Shown one piece after another: positions 46,261 to 55,268 of a DNA stretch of 64,000 nucleotides. The translations under genes and the position numbers were made by a program. The DNA comes from Paenibacillus sp. MMS20-IR301 (GTDB taxonomy: Bacteria; Bacillota; Bacilli; Paenibacillales; Paenibacillaceae), in assembly GCF_032302195.1 (NCBI RefSeq), contig NZ_CP135275.1, positions 7,337,001 through 7,401,000 of the forward strand. Direction: 5' to 3'. Below the pieces are notes generated by a model, which saw only the letters and a list, made by a program, of their open reading frames with translations, did no database searches and was not told where the DNA came from. Position 1 is the stretch's first letter. Each line of letters begins with the position of its first letter.

Positions 46261-47334
46261 GTCCCGGTCATGCGTGGTTCCGCAGCTTGGACAGCTCCAT
46301 TCCCGGATGTGGAGTTCTTTTTTTCCTTCCCGGTGCCCACAGGTCGAGCAGAGCTGGCTGGAAGGGAACCAGCGTCCCACCCGGATCACTTGTTTCCCAT
46401 ACCACTCTGCTTTGTAGGTCAGTTTGGACAGAAAGGCGGACCACGCGACATCATGAAGACTACGGGCAATCCTGTGGTTTCGAACCAGCCCCGTGACATT
46501 CAGGGTCTCCACACAGATCACGTCGTGGTTGTTGACGAGTTCCGTACTGAGTTTGTTCTGAAAGTCGTTCCGCTGATTGGCTATTTTTTCATGCAGCTTA
46601 GCCACCAGGATGCGCTGCTTCTGGTAATTACGGCTACCTGCGAGGAGGCGCCCCTCCTTCTGGGCCTGCAGCGCTCGGCGCGACAATTTACGCTGGGCCT
46701 TGGAGAGCCGGTCTGCAGTTTTCATCAGATGCTTCGGATTTTGGACTTTCGTTCCATCGGAGAAGGCGGCAAACGAAGTGACCCCGAGATCCATCCCGAT
46801 GACCGAGCCGGTTAATGCCTTCGCTTCCACCTTCGTTTCGCACAGAATGGACACAAAATACTTACCGGTAGCCGTACGGGAGATGGTGGCCGATTTGATC
46901 TGGCCCTGAAGCTGCCGATGCAGCTTGATCCGCACAGGTTCCATCTTGGGCAGTTTCAAATAACGTCCTGCCACAATCGCGATGGTTCCATTCTGATTGT
47001 TTGTGGTGTAGGACTGGACCGGATGTTTACGGGATTTCCACTTTGGAAAACCGGAGGAAGGATGTCTGAAAAAGTGGTTATAGGCGGCCTTCAGATGAAG
47101 CTGGGCATTGCATAGGGCCAAGCTGTCGACTTCTTTAAGAAAAGGATATTCTTTTTTGTATTGGGCGGGTGTAGGAAGCTTGATGGGTTCACCGGTTTCC
47201 TGGTGTTTTTTGTAGGCTTCGATGCGATCATTCAGCATGAGGTTGTAGACTTTACGCACACAGCCGAAGCTTCTCACCAAGAAATCAGCCTGCGGAGCAC
47301 TTGGATATAACCGAAATTTGAAAGCTTTGAGCAC
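46201..47334 (-). CDS. tnpB: TnpB RNA-guided endonuclease
   Basis: A 377-residue TnpB, the ancestor type of Cas12. The RuvC triad appears complete: Asp182 (IGMDLGVTSFA), Glu276 (VICVETLNVTGLV) and Asp358 (HDRDVNASRNI). The zinc finger has Cys329, Cys332, Cys348 and Cys351. The N-terminal OrfB/HTH part (LKAFKFRLYPSAPQADFLVR) is present. The start is GTG 47334 behind GAGGTGAC. It looks intact and potentially active. Its guide RNA should come from the gene's 3' end and the adjoining element end. Confidence 0.95.
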   Translation of the reverse strand: MLKAFKFRLYPSAPQADFLVRSFGCVRKVYNLMLNDRIEAYKKHQETGEPIKLPTPAQYKKEYPFLKEVDSLALCNAQLHLKAAYNHFFRHPSSGFPKWKSRKHPVQSYTTNNQNGTIAIVAGRYLKLPKMEPVRIKLHRQLQGQIKSATISRTATGKYFVSILCETKVEAKALTGSVIGMDLGVTSFAAFSDGTKVQNPKHLMKTADRLSKAQRKLSRRALQAQKEGRLLAGSRNYQKQRILVAKLHEKIANQRNDFQNKLSTELVNNHDVICVETLNVTGLVRNHRIARSLHDVAWSAFLSKLTYKAEWYGKQVIRVGRWFPSSQLCSTCGHREGKKELHIREWSCPSCGTTHDRDVNASRNIRTEGLRLLNGTA

Positions 47335-47571
47335 GAAGCGTCACCTCAACTTCTATGAATCAAAACAGGAATATATGTTCTTGTTTCGATTTTACCAAAG
47401 ATCTTCTGAAAAGCAAAGACAAACCGTTATCATTCATCTCGCCACTTTAGAAGTGGGGGAATTCTGACAACGATTTGTTAAATATAAATTAGGGAGCTTC
47501 GATATTCATAAGCTTCCGCAAGCTGAAATATAATAAAGGGGCAGGCCGCTTGCTTTGCCGCAAATATTTTA

Positions 47572-47597
47572 TGAAACGTGATACCGTTTATTACGTT
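47572..47597 (+). promoter_or_regulatory. Sigma-W-like ECF promoter of nfeD
   Basis: TGAAAC (47572-47577), 16 nt, CGTT (47594-47597), against the sigma-W consensus TGAAAC-N16-CGTA. Flotillin/NfeD operons in B. subtilis are sigma-W regulated. Confidence 0.65.
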
Positions 47598-47632
47598 ATA
47601 GTAGTATATAGCGGAAGGTGGTGGGTTCACCG

Positions 47633-48067
47633 ATGGAAATTTGGGCACTTTGGCTGATTGCCGCTGGCGTTTTGTTCGTGGTGGAAATGTTTACGAATAC
47701 ATTTTATTTGTTATGGCTCAGTATCGGTGCTTTGGCGGCCGGTGTAGTTGCACTGTTGCTGCCTGATGTATTGTTGCTGCAGGTTGTAGTGGGTTCACTG
47801 GTGGCTTTGGCGCTGACGGTATTATCCAAACCGCTGGTAGCGAAATTCCGTAATTCCCGGGGTTTCAAGGATACGGGGACGGATATTGTCGGCAGACAGG
47901 GGCTGGTGGTGGAACCGATTGAGCCTGGCCGTTACGGGCAGGTTAAGGTAGGCGGTGATACCTGGAGCGCAACCTCGCTGCAGGCGCTGGGCAAGGATCA
48001 GCAGGTTAGGGTAATCCGTAGGGGCACCACAATCATTGAAGTAGAACGATGGGGGGAAACGTATTAA
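47633..48067 (+). CDS. NfeD-family membrane protein
   Basis: A 144-residue short-form NfeD. Two to three membrane helices (WALWLIAAGVLFVVEMFTN and GALAAGVVALLLPDVLLLQV) precede a cytosolic OB-fold domain (DIVGRQGLVVEPIEPGRYGQ VKVGG). The truncated form lacks the ClpP-like protease domain. It ends exactly where the SPFH gene begins (TAATG), the usual pairing of NfeD1b with a stomatin or QmcA partner. The start is set at ATG 47633; GTG 47618 is possible. Confidence 0.9.
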   Translation: MEIWALWLIAAGVLFVVEMFTNTFYLLWLSIGALAAGVVALLLPDVLLLQVVVGSLVALALTVLSKPLVAKFRNSRGFKDTGTDIVGRQGLVVEPIEPGRYGQVKVGGDTWSATSLQALGKDQQVRVIRRGTTIIEVERWGETY

Positions 48068-49002
48068 TGGAATTAGCTATTATCGGAATTATTGTTGCTG
48101 TAGTCGTAGTATTCATCGCACTTACGATCAAGATTGTCCCGCAGCAAAGAGTTGGCGTGGTGGAACGCCTTGGTAAATTCAACCGCCTGCTGACACCGGG
48201 CCTGAACATTCTGATTCCGGTCATCGATCAGGTGCGGGTCTATCATGACCTGCGGATTCAACAGGCCAATGTGCCTCCACAGACAGTAATTACGAAGGAT
48301 AACGTGCAGGTGCAGATCGACACGATTATCTTCTATCAGGTAGTAGGACCGGAAGAAGCGACTTACGGCATTTCCGATTATGTGTATGGGGTACGCAATA
48401 TCTCCACCGCCACCATGCGGCAGATTATCGGTAAGCTGGAACTGGATGAGACCTTGTCCGGCCGGGAAAAAATCTCCTCCGATATCCGTCTCGCGCTGGA
48501 TGAAGCGACTGAGAAGTGGGGCGTGCGGATTGAGCGCGTTGAGGTCATCGACATCAAGCCGCCGCTCGATATCCAGGAAGCCATGGACAAACAGATGAAA
48601 GCGGAACGCAGCAAGCGTGCGATCGTCCTCGAAGCGGAAGCTGCCAAGCAGGATATGATCCTCCGTGCTGAAGGGGATAAGCAGAGTAAGATCCTGAAGG
48701 CTGAAGGGGATAAGGAAGCACGTATCCGTCAGGCGGAAGGTCTCCGCCAGGCGCAGGAGCTGGAAGCGCTTGGTGAAGCCAAAGCGATTGAAGCAGTCGC
48801 AGAAGCTGAGAAGCAGCGGATTGCCTTGATTGCAAGTGCGGGTCTGGATGAAAGAGTACTGGCTTATCAGTCCTTCGAAGCATTGACCAATATCTCCAAG
48901 GGACCGGCAAACAAAGTGTTCCTGCCGACCAGTGCTGTTGAAACACTGGGAAGCCTGGGAGCGATTGCTGAAGTGTTCAAAGCGAGCAAGGACGGCAAAT
49001 AA
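48067..49002 (+). CDS. SPFH/stomatin-like membrane protein, QmcA family
   Basis: A 311-residue protein with one N-terminal membrane helix (residues 2-24). The SPFH domain follows (IVPQQRVGVVERLGKFNRLL, YGVRNISTATMRQIIGKLEL), then a long charged coiled coil with repeats of AEGDKQSKILKAEGDKEARI. Such proteins form large ring or cage oligomers in ordered membrane regions. It partners the upstream NfeD and should be part of the envelope-stress response if the sigma-W promoter is real. GGGGGGA lies 9 nt before ATG 48067. Confidence 0.93.
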   Translation: MELAIIGIIVAVVVVFIALTIKIVPQQRVGVVERLGKFNRLLTPGLNILIPVIDQVRVYHDLRIQQANVPPQTVITKDNVQVQIDTIIFYQVVGPEEATYGISDYVYGVRNISTATMRQIIGKLELDETLSGREKISSDIRLALDEATEKWGVRIERVEVIDIKPPLDIQEAMDKQMKAERSKRAIVLEAEAAKQDMILRAEGDKQSKILKAEGDKEARIRQAEGLRQAQELEALGEAKAIEAVAEAEKQRIALIASAGLDERVLAYQSFEALTNISKGPANKVFLPTSAVETLGSLGAIAEVFKASKDGK

Positions 49003-49059
49003 GCACCGGACTATTTTACAATTGCGGCACATTCCGTTAAAGTTAATAGCAAAACTAAG

Positions 49060-49099
49060 TATAGGCTCAGGTAGCGTGTTACGCTAACCTGAGCCTATA
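49060..49099. repeat. Near-perfect 17-bp inverted repeat
   Basis: TATAGGCTCAGGTAGCG and CGCTAACCTGAGCCTATA flank TGTTA, with one bulged A. No U tract follows, so it is not a standard terminator. It adjoins the hairpin repeat below. Confidence 0.8.
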
Positions 49100-49172
49100 C
49101 TTATGAAGCCAGTTTTGCTGCACAAAACTCAGCGTATGCTTACGAAGCCAGTTTTGCTTCACAAAACTCTAA
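49100..49172 (+). repeat. Two-copy 36-nt hairpin repeat before the cupin gene
   Basis: Two units of the form TATRCTTAYGAAGCCAG plus TTTTGC and CACAAAACTC end directly at the Shine-Dalgarno AAGGAG of the cupin gene. The same family lies before nifB (16546-16688). Confidence 0.75.
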
Positions 49173-49184
49173 GGAGAAGATAAT

Positions 49185-49643
49185 ATGACGCAAAAAGAAA
49201 TTTCCCCGCTCGTAGAATCGCTGGGGCTGCTGCCTCACGTGGAAGGCGGATGGTACAAGAGAATCTGGAATTCATCCTTTGAGATTTCCCGGGAGGCGCT
49301 GGGGGAAAGGTATTCGGGGCCGCGTGCCTCGGCTTCCTCGATTTATTTCCTGCTGCATGCAGATGAAGCTTCGGAATGGCATACGGTGCTGTCCGCTGAA
49401 ATCTGGCTGCATCATACCGGCAGCCCGGTTGTGCTGAGCCTGGGCGGCAGCGGTGCGCAGCCGGAGAATGTCACGGAAGTGATTCTCGGTTCCGATATCG
49501 CCGCCGGCCAGCAGCCGCAGGTGGTCATCCCGGCCGGTGTCTGGCAGGCTGCCCGCCCGCTTGGTGAAGAGCCGGTGCTGGTCTCCTGTATCGTGTCCCC
49601 GGAGTTCCACTTCGATGATTTCAAGCTGATTGAGAAGAACTAA
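49185..49643 (+). CDS. Cupin-domain protein, DUF985 type
   Basis: A 152-residue cupin. The pattern LGLLPHVEGGWYKRIWNS, then SSIYFLLHADEASEWHTVLS and VVIPAGVWQAARP matches DUF985, a single-domain cupin of unknown reaction. The His in EWH is the likely metal or ligand residue. AAGGAGAAG precedes the ATG and the hairpin repeat abuts it. The aldo-keto reductase gene follows on the same strand. Confidence 0.85.
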   Translation: MTQKEISPLVESLGLLPHVEGGWYKRIWNSSFEISREALGERYSGPRASASSIYFLLHADEASEWHTVLSAEIWLHHTGSPVVLSLGGSGAQPENVTEVILGSDIAAGQQPQVVIPAGVWQAARPLGEEPVLVSCIVSPEFHFDDFKLIEKN

Positions 49644-49729
49644 GCTGATTCTGATTTCGGGTGATTACGCAGCCGGATTTAAGGTTAAGGATGCTTGATG
49701 AACTCAAATTAGGCTTGGAGGGTAAAATT

Positions 49730-50566
49730 ATGAGTCAATTAAACGCACCATTTACAGGCGGGCCTACCTTGAATGACGGAGTGACCATGCCGTGGCTGGG
49801 CCTTGGCGTCTGGCAGACCAAGGACGGTGAAGAGGTCATTCATGCCGTGAAATCTGCCGTGGAGACCGGTTACCGCAGTATTGATACAGCCGCCGGCTAC
49901 AACAACGAAGAAGGGGTCGGACAAGCAATCCGTGAATGCGGAGTGCCCCGGGAAGAACTGTTTATTACTACCAAGGTACGCAATCCGGATCAAGGCTACG
50001 AATCCACGCTGAAGGCGTTTGAAGTCAGCCGGAAGAAGCTGGGGCTGGAACAGATTGACCTGTATCTCGTTCACTGGCCGGTTGCCGGGAAGTATAAAGA
50101 GACCTGGAAAGCGCTGATCCATCTGCAAAAGGAAGGGCTGGTCAAGTCCATTGGCGTCAGCAACTTCCAGATCCATCACCTGCAGGACATTATTGAGGAT
50201 AGCGGAGTGGTGCCGGTGGTGGATCAGGTGGAATTCCATCCGCTGCTGACTCAGCGCGAACTGCTGAAGTATGCGCGGGAGCATGATATTCAGCTCGAAG
50301 CCTGGAGCCCGCTGATGCAGGGCAACCTGGATGTGCCGCTGCTGAAGGAGCTGGCTGAGCGGTACGGCAAGACCGTAGCGCAAATTGTGCTCCGCTGGGA
50401 TCTGCAGCAGGGTGTAATTACGATTCCGAAATCTGTGCATACTGAGCGGATCATTGAGAATGCCGGCTTCTTTGATTTCACGCTGAGCGATGAGGATGTT
50501 CAGGCGATCGAGGACCTTAATCAGAACCGCCGCTTCGGCCCGGACCCGGATAATTTCAACTTTTGA
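49730..50566 (+). CDS. Aldo-keto reductase
   Basis: A 278-residue NADPH-dependent reductase of the AKR5 (YtbE/YvgN) type. The tetrad is visible as Asp and Tyr in SIDTAAGYNNEEGVG, Lys in FITTKV and His in LVHWPV. The cofactor loop IPKSVHTERIIEN lies near the C-terminus. ATG 49730 follows GGAGGG by 7 nt; the open frame extends upstream without a good site. Substrates are probably glyoxals or other carbonyls. Confidence 0.94.
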   Translation: MSQLNAPFTGGPTLNDGVTMPWLGLGVWQTKDGEEVIHAVKSAVETGYRSIDTAAGYNNEEGVGQAIRECGVPREELFITTKVRNPDQGYESTLKAFEVSRKKLGLEQIDLYLVHWPVAGKYKETWKALIHLQKEGLVKSIGVSNFQIHHLQDIIEDSGVVPVVDQVEFHPLLTQRELLKYAREHDIQLEAWSPLMQGNLDVPLLKELAERYGKTVAQIVLRWDLQQGVITIPKSVHTERIIENAGFFDFTLSDEDVQAIEDLNQNRRFGPDPDNFNF

Positions 50567-50626
50567 GAATGAAACTTTCATCCTATATGTCTATATTCTC
50601 AGTTCAATCTATAGGTGGAGGCGTAT

Positions 50627-50664
50627 ACAAAAAGCAGGCTCCCTTCGTGGGCCTGCTTTTTGCT
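50627..50664 (+). terminator. Terminator after the aldo-keto reductase
   Basis: AAAAAGCAGGCTCCC pairs with GGGCCTGCTTTTT around TTCGT, followed by T-rich DNA. Confidence 0.9.
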
Positions 50665-50766
50665 TTGCCGCAAAGCCCCGTTAATTAGGCAGCAAAGCTC
50701 ATCGACATCCGCTGCCGCAGCTTTTATGATTAAGGCAAATGGAATGAAATGGGAGGGTGTGTCCCC

Positions 50767-52221
50767 TTGAAACTGATTAGAGAGGTCCCGGAGAAGCACG
50801 GGTTATCTTCACAGGCATTGAGCCGCTTCTTTACAGCGGTCAGGGAGCAGGGGCTCGAGGTGAACAGCTTCATGCTGCTGCAGCAGGGGCAGGTCACTGC
50901 AGAGTTTATCCGGAAGCCGTACCGCCCGGGCACGCCGCAGCTGCTCTATTCGCTTAGCAAAAGCTTCACCTCCATAGCGGCAGGAATCGCCTGGGACGAG
51001 GGGCTGCTGAAGCTGGATGATCCGGTAATCTCCTTCTTTCCGGACAAGCTGCCGGAGGCGGTATCGCCGCACCTGGCCCGTATGACGGTACACCATCTGC
51101 TCTCGATGAATGCCGGCCATGAAGAGGATATTTATCCGGCAGTGGTCCGGGAGCAGGACTGGGTCAGCGCTTTTCTCGCCCAAAAGGTAGAACATGAACC
51201 AGGCAGCCGCTACCGGTACAGCACCCCGTCGACTTATATGGTTGCGGCCATCATCGAGCGGGTGAGCGGCGAGCCGTTAGTCCGGTACCTGATGCCGCGC
51301 CTGTTCGGGCCGCTCGGCATTCCGGAGCCATCGTGGGAGAGTTGCCCGCAGGGTATTACGGCCGGCGGGATGGGCCTCAGCCTGTCTACAGAAAGTATAG
51401 CCAAGTTCGGACAGATGCTGCTGCAGCAAGGTATGTATAACGGGCAGAGGATCGTATCCGCGGAGTACCTTGCAAAGGCGGTACAGGAGCAGAGTGATAA
51501 CCGGGCCGGGGTGCAGGGGCGGATCGATTCCGCGCAGGGCTATGGCTACCAGTTCCATCTCTGCCGGAGAGGCTGTTACCGGGGCGACGGCTCTTTTGGC
51601 CAGCTCTGCCTGGTTGCGCCGGAGCAGCATATGGTCATAGCCGTCACTGCCGGCTTCAAGAGCATGAGCCGCTTGCAGAGCCTGCTGGATCTGATTTTTG
51701 AATATATTATGGATGCGCTTGACACGGACAGTCTGCCTGAGGAACCCGGGCATCATGCCAGTCTGCTGAAGCAATTAACGGAATGGGGGGCTTCCGGCTT
51801 GCCGGCGGCGCAGCTGTCCTTGCCGGAGAAGTGGCCTGCGGCTGCCCGCAGCAGCCGTTACCGGATCAGCGGGAATCCGCACGGGCTGCAGAGCATTGCT
51901 TTTTCCCCGAATCAAACGCTCTTGGAGCTTCATATGGTATACGGGGATGAGCGGGATCAGACCCTGCCCTTTGACTATACGAAGCCGAGCGCAGCAGAAG
52001 GCGTATTCTATAAGGATCTTGCGCTGCACCGCCAGCAGATCATCACCTGTGCCGCTATACCGGCCGGCGATACGCTTAAGCTTACGCTATATTATATTGA
52101 AACTCCCTATATCGTCACTTACACCATAAAATTTCAGGAGGAAAGCCTGGAATTCAGCTTCAGCATTAACGTTTCGCTCAATATTCCGGAGTTTACGGCT
52201 GCGGGCAGGCAGATATGTTAA
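50767..52221 (+). CDS. Beta-lactamase-family serine hydrolase (class C/EstB-like)
   Basis: A 484-residue protein with the SxxK motif SLSK (Ser62, Lys65), a Tyr motif in RYRYSTPST and the third element GDGSFGQ in place of KTG. A C-terminal beta domain of about 130 residues follows. There is no clear signal peptide, so it may be cytosolic. The start is taken as TTG 50767 because GGGAGGG lies 10 nt upstream; an ATG at 50749 overlaps that site. The substrate may be a peptide, ester or lactam. Confidence 0.87.
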   Translation: MKLIREVPEKHGLSSQALSRFFTAVREQGLEVNSFMLLQQGQVTAEFIRKPYRPGTPQLLYSLSKSFTSIAAGIAWDEGLLKLDDPVISFFPDKLPEAVSPHLARMTVHHLLSMNAGHEEDIYPAVVREQDWVSAFLAQKVEHEPGSRYRYSTPSTYMVAAIIERVSGEPLVRYLMPRLFGPLGIPEPSWESCPQGITAGGMGLSLSTESIAKFGQMLLQQGMYNGQRIVSAEYLAKAVQEQSDNRAGVQGRIDSAQGYGYQFHLCRRGCYRGDGSFGQLCLVAPEQHMVIAVTAGFKSMSRLQSLLDLIFEYIMDALDTDSLPEEPGHHASLLKQLTEWGASGLPAAQLSLPEKWPAAARSSRYRISGNPHGLQSIAFSPNQTLLELHMVYGDERDQTLPFDYTKPSAAEGVFYKDLALHRQQIITCAAIPAGDTLKLTLYYIETPYIVTYTIKFQEESLEFSFSINVSLNIPEFTAAGRQIC

Positions 52222-52345
52222 TATTCCGTTTATAAATTGTTAAGAGGGTTTTAATAATAGTGTAGTACAATGTAAATAACCAAAAAAAGGAAGGTTTATT
52301 GCCGGGCTTGCTTCAGCTTGCAATGAAAGCAGAGGAGTGTTACGT

Positions 52346-53539
52346 ATGAGAATCCTTATAACGACTGATTGGTATGAGCCTGTTGTAAATGGAGTTGTAA
52401 CCTCCGTAGTGAATCTGCGCAGAGAGCTGCTGCAGCTGGGGCATGAGGTGCGTGTGCTGACCCTGTCCGGGAACGGAGTATCCTTTTACAAGGACGGAGT
52501 TACTTACATCGGCTCGCTCGGCGCCGGAGTCATCTATCCGGGAGCGCGGATCAGAACCGCTCTGGCAAGCAAGTATATCGATGAGCTGCTGGAGTGGAAG
52601 CCGGATATTATTCACTCCCAGTGTGAATTCAGTACTTTTTTTATGGCACGGCGTATCGGCAAAAAACTCGGCATCCCCATCATCCATACCTACCACACCG
52701 TGTACGCGGATTATACGCATTATTTCCTCCTGAATGAGAAATGGGGCAGATCGCTGGTTGCGGCATTCTCCAGAAACATCCTGAACAAAACCCAGGGAGT
52801 CATTGCCCCGACCGGGAAGGTTGCCGACCTGCTCAGCGGTTATGGGGTTACCCAGGACATCAAAGTGGTGCCTACAGGCATAGACCTCTGCCGGTTCGGC
52901 TTGCCTGTGCAGCAGGCGGAGCGGGCCTCAGCCAAGCAAAAGCTTAATATTCCAGAGACTGATACGGTGCTGCTGTTTGTCGGCAGGCTGGCGCAGGAGA
53001 AGAATCTGGAAGAAATTATTGAGTTTTTGGCCAAAATGAATAATACAGCCGTCACGCTGCTGATTGTGGGAGATGGACCGAACCGCGCAAGCCTGGAGCA
53101 GCTGGCCCGGACGCTGAAGGTGGCGCATAAGATAGTGTTTGCGGGAATGGTCCCGCCGAAGGAAGTGGCGGAATACTACCGCATGGGCGATATTTTTGTA
53201 AGTGCCTCACAAAGCGAGACCCAAGGGCTGACTTACGTAGAGGCTTTGGCGAGCGGGCTGCCGGCACTATGCAGGAAGGACCCGTGTCTTGATCAGGTGA
53301 TCATTGATGGGGTGAACGGCTGGCAGTATACGTCCTTTGAACAGTTTCATGCCCAGTTCACGGCAATTATCCAGAACGGAGAAGATTACCGGGAGCTGTC
53401 GGCGGGGGCCAGGGCTCATGCTGTCAGCAATTATTCCTCTGCCGCTTTTGCGGCCCGGATTGAGGAAACCTACATCAAGACAATCGCAGAAATGCAGGGA
53501 ATGCCGGAGGGGCATTATGTAATGTCGCCGGTTCGATAA
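52346..53539 (+). CDS. GT4 glycosyltransferase, diacylglycerol glucosyltransferase-like
   Basis: A 397-residue GT-B enzyme. The N-terminus RILITTDWYEPVVNGVVTSV and HTYHTVYADYTHYF match the branch that makes monoglucosyl-diacylglycerol (LafA/MgdA-like). The donor site reads ETQGLTYVEALASGLPALCR. AGAGGAG lies 8 nt before ATG 52346. It is followed after 23 nt by a TVP38 protein and then a second GT4, so glycolipid synthesis for the membrane or for a lipoteichoic-acid anchor is likely. Confidence 0.85.
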   Translation: MRILITTDWYEPVVNGVVTSVVNLRRELLQLGHEVRVLTLSGNGVSFYKDGVTYIGSLGAGVIYPGARIRTALASKYIDELLEWKPDIIHSQCEFSTFFMARRIGKKLGIPIIHTYHTVYADYTHYFLLNEKWGRSLVAAFSRNILNKTQGVIAPTGKVADLLSGYGVTQDIKVVPTGIDLCRFGLPVQQAERASAKQKLNIPETDTVLLFVGRLAQEKNLEEIIEFLAKMNNTAVTLLIVGDGPNRASLEQLARTLKVAHKIVFAGMVPPKEVAEYYRMGDIFVSASQSETQGLTYVEALASGLPALCRKDPCLDQVIIDGVNGWQYTSFEQFHAQFTAIIQNGEDYRELSAGARAHAVSNYSSAAFAARIEETYIKTIAEMQGMPEGHYVMSPVR

Positions 53540-53562
53540 ATCCAGTCTGCCGAGGTGCATAC

Positions 53563-54162
53563 ATGACAAAAGGAAATTTGCGCAGCAAGATGAATCTGCT
53601 GACGGTGCTTGGTCTGCTGGGTTGTCTGATTTTTATTGCTTACGGTTTGCAGACACGGATCTTTTATTCGGAATCTGCACTGCAGCAGTTTCTTGCCCGG
53701 TTTGGCCCCTGGGCACCGATCCTGTTTATAGTGTTCCAGGCGGTGCAAGTGATCGTGCCCATTCTTCCCGGCGGCATCGGCTGTCTTGCCGGTGTGCTGA
53801 TCTTCGGCCCCCTGCTGGGCTTCGCTTATAACTATATCGGTATCTGCCTGGGGTCAATCTGCGCTTTTCTCATAGCCAAGAGATACGGTACACCGATTGT
53901 CAGGAGCATGTTTCCCCCGAAGCTATACCGGAAATATGTGGCCTGGACGGAGACCAATAATAACTTCGACAAAATGTTCACCATAGCCATCTTCCTGCCC
54001 GTGGCACCGGATGATTTCTTGTGTTATCTGGCAGGAACCACCAAGATGACTCTGCAAAAATTCACGGCAGTGATCCTGTTCGGGAAACCAATGGCTATTG
54101 CGCTGTACAGCTTCGGGCTGAGTCTGGTATTCCAGAACATTGTGGCGCTGCTGCAGCGATGA
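53563..54162 (+). CDS. TVP38/TMEM64-family (DedA-like) membrane protein
   Basis: A 199-residue protein with five to six membrane segments and the SNARE-associated (DedA superfamily) core: VIVPILPGGIGCLAGVLIFG, ICLGSICAFLIAKRYG and FLPVAPDDFLCYLAGTTKM. Related proteins move lipids across the bilayer. It lies between two lipid-type glycosyltransferases and overlaps the next open frame, so a role in flipping the glycolipid is plausible but inferred. Confidence 0.87.
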   Translation: MTKGNLRSKMNLLTVLGLLGCLIFIAYGLQTRIFYSESALQQFLARFGPWAPILFIVFQAVQVIVPILPGGIGCLAGVLIFGPLLGFAYNYIGICLGSICAFLIAKRYGTPIVRSMFPPKLYRKYVAWTETNNNFDKMFTIAIFLPVAPDDFLCYLAGTTKMTLQKFTAVILFGKPMAIALYSFGLSLVFQNIVALLQR

Positions 54163-54173
54163 GGGATACGGAC

Positions 54174-55172
54174 ATGAGAATTCTAATCTATTCAGGCCTG
54201 ATGAGGATTGTAGCCAAAAGCGGGATCGGACAAGCTATGCGCCAGCAGCAAGAAACGCTTGCGCTGATGAACATGCCGAGCACAATGGATGCCAGGGAGA
54301 GCTATGATGCTGTCCATCTGAATACGATTTTTCCCGATTCCCTGCTGATATGCTGGCGGGCGAAGCGGCAAGGGAAAAAGGTTGTCTATTATGCGCACTC
54401 TACCATGGAGGATTTCCGTAACTCCTTCCGCGGGTCCAATGTGGTGGCGCCGCTGTTCAAGCGCTGGATTACGTACTGCTACAATAGCGGGGATATCATC
54501 ATTACACCTACCGGCTATTCGAAAAAACTGCTGGAAGGCTACAACCTGAAGCGGCCCGTCTATAGCCTGTCCAACGGCATAGATACGGAATTCTTCAGGC
54601 CGGAGGAGTCGGCAAGGCAAAGATTCCGCAGCAAATACGGGCTGCAGCCGGGTGACAAAGCAGTAATCTCAGTCGGGCATTACATTCAGCGCAAAGGCAT
54701 CACCGATTTCGTTACGCTTGCCGGACTGCTGCCAGAATACCAGTTCTACTGGTTCGGTTATACCAACCCGAACCTCATTCCCCGGGAGGTGAAGCAGGCG
54801 ATCTCCCGGAAGCTGCCTAATCTTCACTTCCCAGGATATGTGGACCGGCAGGAGCTGCGTGATGCTTACTCCGGCAGTGACCTGTTCCTCTTCCTGAGCC
54901 ATGAGGAGACGGAGGGGATTGTCCTCCTGGAAGCGCTGGCCAGTCAGGTTCCGGTCCTTCTGCGCGATATCCCCATCTATGCTGAATGGCTGAAAGAGGG
55001 CGAGACCGTGTATAAGGGGAGGACAATCAGCGAGTTCCGGGAGAAGATTGCCGCCATGCTGGAGCGGAGACTTCCGGATCTGACGGAGCGGGGTTATCAG
55101 GAGGTACTGGATAATGACCTCAAGGAGGTTGGCCGGAGGCTGCTGGCGATCTATGAAAAGGAACTGAATTGA
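54174..55172 (+). CDS. GT4 glycosyltransferase, LafB/CpoA-like
   Basis: A 332-residue GT-B enzyme. The N-terminus MRILIYSGLMRIVAKSGIGQ and the segment VVYYAHSTMEDFRNSF resemble the streptococcal LafB/CpoA enzymes that add the second sugar to glucosyl-diacylglycerol. The donor site is EETEGIVLLEALASQVPVLL. ATG 54174 follows GAGGGA by 7 nt; an ATG at 54159 overlaps the TVP38 stop. Together with the first GT4 it suggests a diglycosyl-diacylglycerol. Confidence 0.83.
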   Translation: MRILIYSGLMRIVAKSGIGQAMRQQQETLALMNMPSTMDARESYDAVHLNTIFPDSLLICWRAKRQGKKVVYYAHSTMEDFRNSFRGSNVVAPLFKRWITYCYNSGDIIITPTGYSKKLLEGYNLKRPVYSLSNGIDTEFFRPEESARQRFRSKYGLQPGDKAVISVGHYIQRKGITDFVTLAGLLPEYQFYWFGYTNPNLIPREVKQAISRKLPNLHFPGYVDRQELRDAYSGSDLFLFLSHEETEGIVLLEALASQVPVLLRDIPIYAEWLKEGETVYKGRTISEFREKIAAMLERRLPDLTERGYQEVLDNDLKEVGRRLLAIYEKELN

Positions 55173-55268
55173 ACAGCAGCCCAGACTCCCGGGGTTATCC
55201 CCGGAGCCTGGGCTGCCTGATTGCTGTTACGGTTAAATCCCGCAGAAACGGAGATGAAGCCCGGATCT

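Larger units (their letters stand above)
46062..47466 (-). mobile_element. TnpB-only IS200/IS605-type element (ends approximate)
   Basis: One tnpB gene is bounded by hairpin-bearing ends. On the - strand the 3' end reads CACCTCTATAGGTGGGAGTAGTTCAC, given here in two parts: CACCTCTATAGGTG then GGAGTAGTTCAC. The 5' end has CCCACTTCTAAAGTGG at 47443-47460. These match the subterminal hairpins of IS605-type elements. No tnpA is present. Confidence 0.7.

Noticed and set aside
46087..46815. A 242-codon + strand frame over tnpB
   Set aside because: Antisense to TnpB, which has an intact catalytic triad.
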